Position numbers and translations under genes: made by a program. The notes below the pieces were generated by a model that worked only from the letters and a program-made list of their open reading frames with translations, did no database searches and had not been told where the DNA came from. Positions 56,342-64,000 of a stretch of 64,000 nucleotides of DNA are shown one piece after another. Numbering within the stretch: position 1 is the first letter of the stretch; the number at the start of each line of letters is the position of its first letter. This DNA comes from Parastagonospora avenae f. sp. tritici 18332-5. Its lineage: Eukaryota > Ascomycota > Dothideomycetes > Pleosporales > Phaeosphaeriaceae. Where the stretch lies: assembly GCA_022559985.1 (NCBI GenBank), contig JAFJTR010000077.1, forward strand, positions 1 to 64,000. Reading direction: 5' to 3'.

Positions 56342-56814
56342 ACTGGGCGAAATCGACGCTACGGGCAGCGGCGACGTGCCAGTGAGGGTTTTGGGCGCAG
56401 GGGGGTCGGCGTGGTCACTGGGAGGCTTGTGGTGGGGGGAGAAGAAGCGGAGGAGAGCGGGACGCAAGAGGACGAACGCAAGGCCAGCAAGCACGCCGAG
56501 CGCAGCTGCCTTGTTCCAAGGAAATCGCCTGGAAACTCGTCGACGGGGCGCACGGGGAGAAGGCAGTGCAGCAGCAGGTGATTGAGCTGTCAAGTAACGC
56601 GGGGATGTTTTGATGCCGAGAGAGAGCTCCGCCTGCTCCTTGTCGTCGTGCAGGCTGCTTGTGTCTGCACGCACTTAGCGAATCACGTGACTGAGGTCTA
56701 GCTCCGAGCGACTGCCGTGGGGAAGCTAGTGACAGCCAGCCTTACTTACATTTTTTGGTGTCGCGTTCCCGAAGCTCTCCAGATCCCGCGTTTCCTGTCG
56801 CATTCACCGCCGCC
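56342..56814. promoter_or_regulatory. Divergent promoter, CK2 alpha and Rpp30
   Basis: About 470 bases separate the two divergent start codons. The region contains a TCACGTGA palindrome (CACGTG at 56684-56689), a bHLH-type site. Part of it is also open in frame with the CK2 gene. The site is seen; its use is inferred. Confidence 0.5.
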
Positions 56815-57924
56815 ATGTTCCACGACCTGAATGTGCCCTGGACGGATGCGACGAGGGAACTACAGCGCACTGTCGTATTCCTCGACGAATGTGAGCGCAG
56901 TCCAATGTTCGTAAATGCGCGCAATAACTGACGCAATGCAGTAGGATTTGATGTGGTTGCTCTCACTCACACCTTTCCAGGAAAGCTGCCCTCCGACCTG
57001 GTATGTATTATACACGCGACTCATGTTTTACTGCTATTCATTCTATACTTCCTCTTGGGCGAAACAGGAGCTGCTTCACCCGCGCCATCTTTCGCATCAC
57101 GGCTGCTGATCAGTCTGTAGAACTCGCCTGTCACCGGCCCACTTCCCTTCCTCAAACCACCAAACCTGCGTATCCTGCGACGATGCAACATCTTCCTGAC
57201 CGATGCCGCTTCGAACTTCCGTATACCCCAGTTGCAACAGCTGTATGATCTTGTCGCTGCTCGTCCGACTGATGAGCGCACACTGCAGCAGGCATGCCAG
57301 AGCCTCGATGTCGACATAATATCACTGGACCTGACTCGTAAGATGGAGAAGCACTTCAAATTTCCAATGTTGGGCATGGCGATAGCACGCGGTATCAAGA
57401 TCGAGCTATGCTATAGCCAGGGAATACTCTCTACGGATCCCATGGCCAAGCGCAATCTGATCAGCAATGCAACACAGCTCATACGGGTCACACGAGGACG
57501 AGGCCTGATCTTTAGCTCAGATGCAAGGAATGTACTGGGCATACGCGCACCGAGCGACATCATCAACCTGGCTTCTGTGTGGGGCCTGGGCACAGAGAAG
57601 GGCAAAGACGGTCTCACCAAAGAACCGCGAAGTGTGGTTGAGTTCGCACGACTCAAGCGACAGAGCTACAAAGGCGTCGTCGATATCGTCTACGGTGGCG
57701 AGAGGCCCGTACATGTAGAAAAAGAGAAGGCGACACAAAAGGGTAAGGGGATTTCGACAACGAACCAGAATGGCAAGCGGCCGGGAGGTAGCTCAGAAGG
57801 AAATCCGCTTGAGAACAAGGCTCTGATTTCGAAGAGCCAACAGAAAAAGATGAAAAAGGCCAAAATGAACGCCGGACCGGAGGAGCATCCTGCCGCAGCT
57901 ACAACCGAACCGCTTCCATATTAG
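56815..57924 (+). CDS. RPP1: RNase P/MRP subunit Rpp30 (Rpp1)
   Basis: Three exons: 56815-56890, 56942-57000 and 57121-57924 (introns 51 and 120 nt), 312 residues. The protein is a subunit of nuclear RNase P and RNase MRP, which cut the 5' leaders of pre-tRNA and process rRNA. It has the family's TIM-barrel start MFHDLNVPW and continues FDVVALTHTFPGKLPSDL, LRILRRCNIFL, YDLVAARPTDERTLQQACQSLDVDIISLDLT, KFPMLGMAIARGIKIELCYSQGI, and the RGLIFSSDARNVLGIRAPSDIINLASVWGL block. The second intron's acceptor was set at CTGTAG/AAC because the upstream sequence has a stop in frame. The C-terminal 80 residues are Lys/Gln-rich and disordered, ending in a KKMKKAKM patch that may be a nuclear signal. Confidence 0.92.
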
Positions 57925-58144
57925 GGACGACCCAGATCGGTGATGGAAGCACTCAATAGATAAGGAGCGCCAGAACAGCAGCCACTCACGGTCAATCATG
58001 CCATGCTATTTCACTTGCGACCTGAAGGTCGTGCATTTGTTTGCATTACACCAAGTACCGGAACGGCTCGTTTGTTGAAGCCTGTGTTCTAGAACGAATT
58101 CTCGCCGAAGGATGTCTTTATGCGGCACCCACTTGCATCGAGCA

Positions 58145-58724
58145 TCACACGGATTGCAGGTCCGCTTTGCCGAACAGTGTCCTGAGCCCTATAAGGAGCC
58201 GTTGACTTCTGCTCGAAGAACCGATATAGACACGCTCGAGACTATCCCAGTGCTTAAGCGGATGGAAGCCCCCCTCGAACGGCCACGTGTATATTTTGAT
58301 TAGGAGAGTCTTGATAGCCCTTCGCTGCCTAGGCTCAATCTTTGGCAGGGTCTTCCACGTGATGGACCAGTCGGCGAAGCTCAATTCTGTATTCTCGAAG
58401 AAGAGGATTTCGGTCTCGGCACGGATTTGGCGACACGCAGTTGTGGAGTTGATCAGGGCGTCTGCGAAGAAAGGCAACCTGTACCAAGATCCCAGTTCAT
58501 ATACTGGGCATAGTCCCCCTTCGTAAGGAACACAGATCATAAGGCTGTCGAACACATAGCCATAAATCTGATGGAGAAGTTCTGCAGGCAGGCGGAGCAG
58601 CGGAGATTCTTTCTGGTTGCGGAGAGTACTTCAATCAATATCAGCTTCAGTCGAATATGTGAGAGACGCAAGAGATAAATTACATGGCTGCCGCCTCATC
58701 ACCCGAGGGACCCTTGGAAGACAT
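58145..58724 (-). CDS. 2EXR/F-box-like domain protein
   Basis: Two exons, 58724-58684 and 58628-58145, with a 55-nt intron (GTAATT...GAAG); 174 residues. The N-terminus reads, after splicing, MSSKGPSGDEAAAITLRNQKESPLLRLPAELLHQIYGYVF. The segment SPLLRLPAELLHQIYGYV is the short F-box-like/2EXR-type motif that opens a very large family of small fungal proteins, and ACRQIRAETEILFFENTELSF is their second conserved block. The remainder (RAIKTLLIKIYTWPFEGG, LERVYIG) fits the same family. Its function is unknown; the motif may bind Skp1. These genes are numerous and fast-evolving in filamentous ascomycetes. A frameshifted relative lies about 500 bases away on the other strand. Confidence 0.78.
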
Positions 58725-59221
58725 CGCCTGTGCCGCTATCCCACTTGGTCGTCGTTGTCAAACCAGTAATGGGAGGTGCGTGCTGAATCCCAAGTGCGCG
58801 AGACTTCAAGGTCGCCGGAGTGAGGACGGGGTCCTTGTCGCGTCGTGACTGCCGAGATATTGCCAGCAGCCCTGTGACATCATCCCACGTGGGAGCATTG
58901 AAGTGAAGGCGCGAACGGGTGTCACGTGTGCCTGAGCTTGTGCACTCGTTCGCTCACTGAGCGCGTACCCTGCCTACTTGATCTTTACTCTACCAGCCCG
59001 TAGGATCACGGTGCAACCCTGCTCCGCCTCTAATTGATCAACCTCTCACTACCAACCTTACAAGTTCTCCTCACCATTAACACACGCTTCTCTTGAGGAA
59101 TAGTAAGCGCCTAAGATGCAGGACACGATAAATGCAACAATCCTTGAGGCCCATGGTACAGGTCTGACAGCGCTTGAAGCAGACAAGATATAAGCATTGA
59201 CCGTCTTTCTGTATTTAACAT
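58725..59221. other. Divergent spacer between 2EXR-type genes
   Basis: Between the intact 2EXR-type gene (-) and its frameshifted relative (+). No further gene is recognised. Confidence 0.45.
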
Positions 59222-59757
59222 TTGGCTGATGATAAATGTAGGTCTATTCAGAAACAGAAGACGTCGCCGCCCCTTCGCCTTCCAGCAGAGACTCGGAATG
59301 CCATTTACGCCTATATTCTCCAGGGCTATCGAATCTATCTAGATGGTTCGTCGCTGCCATTCATCCGGACAAATGACAAGAGAACACAAGTCATCGGGAA
59401 CCTACTCAGCATAACCAAGACTTGTCGGCAGACCCATTCCGAATCTGCGCTCTTGTTCTTCGATATGAGTTCGGGGGAGCGAATGTACAGGACGGGTGGA
59501 GTGAACAAGAGCCTCTGTTCGAAAAACATAAGGAGCCACAGCTTAATGCCATCAAGTACTGGTGGTGTTTCCATTGCCATATCGGTTGTGTGCGCACTGT
59601 AAAGGCTCCTCTTGATCGCTTGCCAAGCCTTCAGAGGTATACTCTGTTCGCTCCCATTGAGCAAGGGACATATAAAGCAGATTTCAAGAGCATGGTCAAT
59701 ACGCTGGCTAGTCGGGATATGGAAGTGGTCTTCGAGGACTCAGACGAATATTGGTAG
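59222..59757 (+). pseudogene. Frameshifted 2EXR/F-box-like gene
   Basis: Plus-strand sequence with the same family pattern as the gene at 58145-58724. The first frame gives SPPLRLPAETRNAIYAYILQGY and TKTCRQTHSESALLFFDM; the family pattern then continues one frame over from about 59455 (YEFGGANVQDGWSEQ... EPQLNAIKYWW... LPSLQRYTLFAP) to a stop at 59755-59757. A one- or two-base slip near 59450-59460 is implied. The first frame has no ATG before the motif (it opens at TTG), so a first exon is missing or unrecognised. Another open stretch, 59758-59929, may be a further remnant. Confidence 0.55.
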
Positions 59758-59960
59758 TGGTGCTCACCCACGCACCTGTGAGCCATACAAGGAGCTAGCG
59801 TTGCGACTGATCTGGCCAAATGCCGGGGTGAAGATCGGCTACAAGAGTAAAGGGAACACGGGAGTGATGCAGCCTAATTTAATTCGAGGCCCGAAACACA
59901 GAAGAACCTTATTTGAGGCAACTTGGTAATGCCCATCCCAATAGACTTCATGCTCTGAAA

Positions 59961-61484
59961 CTACACACTCCTCTGACCCTGTTCGACATCCTTGCTCTTT
60001 CTATCATCCTCGCTTTCCTCGCTTTCAGTATCGCTCAACAACCCATTCCAAGCTTCATCATCCGCGCTCTCAATCTCGTCCTCTCTTCCAGCATCTTTGT
60101 CTACTTTGACATTGACAAACAGAACCCACAATCCGAGATCATACGTGACTCTGCATATACCCGAAGCTAGGAAAGCGACCCAGAAGGTGCCGTTTCCGGA
60201 GAGCAAACCGGTGATGGAAGGCCCCACGCTCATAGCGAGTGTACGTAGCATGCTCGTGATGCCCATGACACCCGTGCGCTCCTCGGGCTTCACGACTGCA
60301 GCGATGAAGGCGGTGCGAGGGGCTTGGTCCATGCTGTTGAGAGAGGCGCGGAAAAGCATGAGGCCAATTGTCCATCCGACGCTGCTTGGTAATGGGATGA
60401 AGGCGCTGGCGATTGAAGATGGAAGATGTGTGAATACCATGGTATTAATCAAACCGATACGTTTGGCGAGTGGTCCGGCAAAAACGGCACTGAAAGCGCA
60501 AAGAAATTGCGATGCTGAAGTTATGTCTCCGAGAGTGGCCTTGGACAGGTGGAATTTCTGATCGACATAGTAGTTCATGAGGGAGTAGGGTGTCATTCCA
60601 TCGGCTAAAGAGTCGATTGCGAGAAGGATCCAGAGCTTGTACATGATAGACCGTGTCGACTGCGAGATTTGACTGAAGTAACTCTGCTTCTTCGATGATT
60701 GAGCCGGTTTCGTGCTACGTTGTCCAGCATCCTCAAAGCCATCAGTAGTGCTAGGCGTCATGGCATCCAATAACACTTCCTCCTCTTCTTCTTCACTCCG
60801 CCCTCGCTCAGCCATCTCCCTCTTCTCGCCCGCAGCCTCACACCTCTCACTCAACCCCAAGCACAACACAGCCCCAAGAACCCCAAACGCAGCATACGCC
60901 CAAAACAACGCATGAAACGCCTTCGTCGTATTCCCACTCTTCTTCTCCAACGCCTGCACCGTCCGCCCCGCAACCTCCGCACCTACCGCCCCCGCCATCG
61001 TCGTCGCCGTAACATACCACGACAGCACATCACTCCTCGTCTTCCCATCCGTCAACCCACTCAGTATACTCTCCTCAACCGCCCTAAACGGCCCGCAATC
61101 CGCGCCGGTAACACTAATAATCCCAAACACCGCCGCCACCAACAACACCCAGAAACTCTCCGACAGCGCAAACACCACCCCGCTGCCCGCCATCATCACA
61201 CTACCCATAAACAGGATCCTCCTCCGGCCCAATTTGTCGGCTACAAGGGTGAGGAGTAAAGAGAGCATCACGTCGCCGAGTAGCGTCAGCGTCATGAATA
61301 TCCCGATCCGGGTGTCCGGAAATTTCAAGCTCGCGAAGAAGAGCGCGAGGATCAGGCTAGGTATTCCCGCTGTGAACATGCGCAGCGAGCGCAGGGTGAT
61401 GATGATGTAGGCATCGCGCCCGATGGAGTTTACCGATGTTATTCCGAGGAAATCTGCGGTGCGCGAGAGTATGCGTGCAGACAT
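59961..61484 (-). CDS. MFS transporter
   Basis: A 507-residue intronless membrane protein of the major facilitator superfamily. Six hydrophobic segments in each half are visible, with a long charged loop between them (AERGRSEEEEEEVLLDAM). The signature between helices 2 and 3 is ADKLGRRRILFMGS (the DxxxGRR/K motif), and the second half has a weaker copy, AGPLAKRIGLINTM. The N-terminus carries Arg residues and the C-terminus is an acidic, Ser-rich tail (SDTESEESEDDRKS), probably cytosolic and phosphorylated. The motif GPFRAVEESILSGLTDGKTRSDVLSWY resembles a group of uncharacterised fungal MFS proteins. The substrate is unknown, and there is no cluster next to it. Antisense frames at both ends are shadows. 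Confidence 0.9.
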   Translation of the reverse strand: MSARILSRTADFLGITSVNSIGRDAYIIITLRSLRMFTAGIPSLILALFFASLKFPDTRIGIFMTLTLLGDVMLSLLLTLVADKLGRRRILFMGSVMMAGSGVVFALSESFWVLLVAAVFGIISVTGADCGPFRAVEESILSGLTDGKTRSDVLSWYVTATTMAGAVGAEVAGRTVQALEKKSGNTTKAFHALFWAYAAFGVLGAVLCLGLSERCEAAGEKREMAERGRSEEEEEEVLLDAMTPSTTDGFEDAGQRSTKPAQSSKKQSYFSQISQSTRSIMYKLWILLAIDSLADGMTPYSLMNYYVDQKFHLSKATLGDITSASQFLCAFSAVFAGPLAKRIGLINTMVFTHLPSSIASAFIPLPSSVGWTIGLMLFRASLNSMDQAPRTAFIAAVVKPEERTGVMGITSMLRTLAMSVGPSITGLLSGNGTFWVAFLASGICRVTYDLGLWVLFVNVKVDKDAGREDEIESADDEAWNGLLSDTESEESEDDRKSKDVEQGQRSV

Positions 61485-63990
61485 GCTGGAAATCCCGCCT
61501 TAGTGAAAAGGTGGGAATACTTGCAGGACGAGAGGTTGGAGGAGATGAGAAAGATGGAAATGCAAGTTTTCGTCTCGAGGTCTTGCTTTTAGCGAAGCTG
61601 GTTGACTAGCGCATGGCCGGATATAAGCCCGCTGGGAGGCCTTTTTCCGTGCTTGTGACTCACTTCACGCAGGAAACATGAAATCTTGATGTATGGTTGA
61701 ACGGAAAAGCGATTTGAGGCGTGCTGCTGATGTAACCACAGGTTTACTGTTGCTGTCAAGGTGGGTCGCTGCGCGGCCGAGATGCGATGGAGAGGGGACC
61801 CCGCAGTGAATGTATAGAGATGAGGCTCGTGCGGCAGCGTGGGGTTTGTGTCGCGTGCTCATTGGGACTAGGACATGGCACACATGCACCGTCTTTTCCT
61901 CAAGCTGTTGTTAGTAGGATTTTTCTGCTGCATTCGATACTTTTTTCCATCTTATGGGGATTTTGATGGCGGAGGCTGACGCGAACATATTTGGAAAATA
62001 GGTACCAACTATAGCCGCTATAGAAAGCGAAATTCTATCTAATGATGGCGTTGTGAGAGGTTGCATGGCATCCTTAATCAGAACATTGTGGTGAGCAACT
62101 TTTTTTCTAGATGGGCCAATCCGTTTAGAGTGAAGGCTCAAGATCACGTGATTGAGGTGTCGATTCAGACTTTTGGACCTTGGGAAAGAATCCACAAGAA
62201 ATCCCCTTTTTGTGGACTACTATATATAGACTTTTGATTCAGCAAATGGTACATGCATGATTGAGAAGCAAGTCCTTCGTTCCAGAAGTCAGCTGCGACA
62301 CTAGCAAAAGTTACAGCATTACTTGGCGAACTTTACATGTCTGCACGATAACGGTCCTTTATCAAACCATATTCAAGACATCGTTCTTATGCCAAGCAAC
62401 GTGCCAAGCAGCTCTCCTTTGCCGGAAAATATTCGCGAAGCAAAATGTGGCAATCCTCAATCAATCCCACAGACTATAATTTCAGCACATGCAATTCTCT
62501 TCCTCTCAAGGGCCGGTTAGCCGCACTACTCTAGTGGAGCAATCCGGAAGGGGAAAACTAACTTCATCCCGTGCAGTACTTGCCGAGAAACCCACCTTGC
62601 GGAGCCTTGCCGCAACTACACATTCATTCGGATGGCAACTTGGAAGCAACCATTATTGTAAAGCCCGCATAATAGCAGAAACGAATTTGTTTATTGCAAA
62701 ATGATCGATGATCGCCAGGCGGACAAAGGACAAAGTGGCCCTCTGATGTCATTTCAACGTTTGCCGATGTCGTCCCTTCCGCCGCGAAGCTTGAACGAAC
62801 CGAACCGACTAGGCCGTTCGCGACCTCAACCGCGGCTTTCTTCCGAAGATGCGAATCCACAGACTACGATCCGATAAAGATGCTAGTTCCCGCCAGTTGT
62901 GCTCGCGTTGTCTCAACACATCTGGAAATGCCTCCCACGACGGTATTGCGTCATGAGCCAAGCTGGCGCTGTGGAGCCTGGAGAATCAAAGAGCGTCTGA
63001 ACAAAGCTACGCAGATGGCGACAGAATGCTAAAATACCACGAGCTCAAAGCTGTCGTAGCAAATAGCAAGAATACGAGCTCGTGAGCTACGTTCCGCGGC
63101 GCTGGCGCACGAACGTCAGTAGGGGACGTGGTAGCGGAAGTTCCTGGAATCAAACTGTCAGCGCCACTGCCCAGGAAAGACCATGGCGTTCGCACAACGA
63201 CAAGACGACATCTGTGGCTCCGAGCACGCCATTAGCAGTGTGCCGGCTTCGATTGGATGCTAACCTGGCCGTGTCAGCGACCATCACATCCTTTACGCAC
63301 CAACCCTGCGAGCGCCCGAGTATCCCTGCACACTTATCCAAACTCATCTCAAATCGTCGCGTCGAGCGGCGTCATAATAGTAGCTCTCTAACAGACCCAT
63401 TATTGTCCGGCGAACACAGAGTTATGTCATCTGTCAAACTCTTGCGCTTATGCTTGAGTGATCTCAATTGCCTTCGCTCAGGATGCTTGTGTCCACCTCC
63501 CATACCCTGCCGTTCTAACCTCAGGCACTACCGCACTGTTTAATTCGCAAGTCTCACTTCGCGTAGTCGGTCCCGTGTGTCTGGTTCTTTGCTTTTGAGA
63601 GAACCCGGTCACGCAATTTCGCCGCCAGGTCAAGCAATTCGAAGGCGTCGTCAAAGCTACTGACCTTTCCGGAATCTGCACCATCAAGCGCGGCGGCCGT
63701 CTTAATACCGCACACCCAGGAAGTCTATCCCAAGCCGAGACTTGAAGGACCTATAGCCGTTGGACCTGTGACCTAGGATACAAAAGGTTATCGGGCCAGT
63801 CGCACAACAGATTGCGCGCCCATCCATCTGGTTGGCGCTATACATAAGCTTTCCGGGCACCTGGCACCTCTGACACAACTGTCAAAGCTTGTTCAGTCTC
63901 GTCGAGCTTACTTAAGTTACACACCAATCCGTCTGAAGACACCGACGATCATCCAACAGACTTGACGAGAAGAATTTCCACGGCTACAAC
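61485..63990. other. Long stretch without a gene
   Basis: About 2.5 kb with only short, overlapping frames (153 codons at most at 63082-63543), none with recognisable motifs. AT-richer parts occur near 61900-62300. No repeat, tRNA or transposon end is clear. Confidence 0.45.
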
Positions 63991-64000
63991 ATGGCTACAG
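63991..64000 (+). CDS. Possible gene start at window edge
   Basis: The last ten bases read ATGGCTACAG (Met-Ala-Thr) in a good context (caacATGg), after an A/C-rich leader and a TATA-like tataca about 150 bases upstream. This looks like the 5' end of a plus-strand gene that runs past the window. Nothing can be said of its product. Confidence 0.25.

Noticed and set aside
63082..63543. A 153-codon plus frame.
   Set aside because: No recognisable family and no supporting start context; composition is ordinary for intergenic DNA here.

Overview
The window is nuclear DNA of a filamentous ascomycete (Pezizomycotina; a Dothideomycete is plausible but not proven). The grounds are protein genes with short introns (mostly 47-60 nt, GT...CTAAC/CTGAC...AG), fungal-type families (Pta1/symplekin, Coa3, Par32-like, PEX6, 2EXR proteins, fungal STAND/ankyrin proteins), a ValRS gene whose reading frame offers two start sites, and mixed gene orientation with no operons. 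Exon structures below were worked out by hand from splice signals, phase and family resemblance. Family assignments are from memory of family motifs; no database search was run.

Layout. 1-4.4 kb: no supportable gene. 4.4-9.2 kb: a DapA-family aldolase (+) and a secreted choice-of-anchor-B-type protein (-). 10.3-15.0 kb: two unrecognised proteins (-), the first with repeated RxFAPEPVETT motifs. 15.6 kb: a 10-bp minisatellite. 16.8-21.2 kb: PEX6 (-). 21.6-24.0 kb: a large secreted protein built from two different repeat arrays (-). 24.9-28.7 kb: a DUF1295/steroid-reductase-like membrane protein, a mitochondrial phosphate carrier and a small RanBP2-type zinc-finger protein (all +). 28.8-32.1 kb: a decayed STAND-N-terminal/ankyrin-type gene (-) with two in-frame TAG codons. 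33-36.6 kb: Par32-like protein, methylthioribulose-1-phosphate dehydratase (MDE1) and a beta-lactamase-like hydrolase (+). 36.9-39.5 kb: Pta1/symplekin (-). 39.9-41.7 kb: COA3 and a basic unknown protein (+). 41.8-43.4 kb: a second ankyrin gene, frameshifted (-). 44.2-46.6 kb: a membrane-anchored acid-lipase/sterol-esterase-like enzyme (+). 47-48.3 kb: two tandem small secreted Pro/Asp-rich proteins, the first decaying. 48.9-50.3 kb: two tandem GFA/CENP-V zinc proteins (+). 50.36-50.50 kb: a tRNA-Arg(ACG) gene (-). 50.8-54.4 kb: valyl-tRNA synthetase (-). 55.1-57.9 kb: CK2 alpha (-) and RNase P subunit Rpp30 (+) share a divergent promoter. 58.1-59.8 kb: an intact 2EXR-type gene (-) and a frameshifted relative (+). 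60-61.5 kb: an MFS transporter (-). The remainder is without a supportable gene, except a possible gene start at the last ten bases.

The most unusual item is the tRNA-Arg(ACG) gene. With two insertions removed it folds into a perfect cloverleaf. One insertion is an ordinary 12-nt anticodon-loop intron. The other is a 57-nt insert in the T-loop that carries a full set of spliceosomal signals (GTAAGT, CTAAC, CAG) and a B-box-like sequence of its own. Apart from this, the window joins housekeeping genes (tRNA charging, 3'-end processing, RNase P, peroxisome import, respiratory assembly, methionine salvage) with a decaying accessory layer of ankyrin, 2EXR and small secreted proteins.
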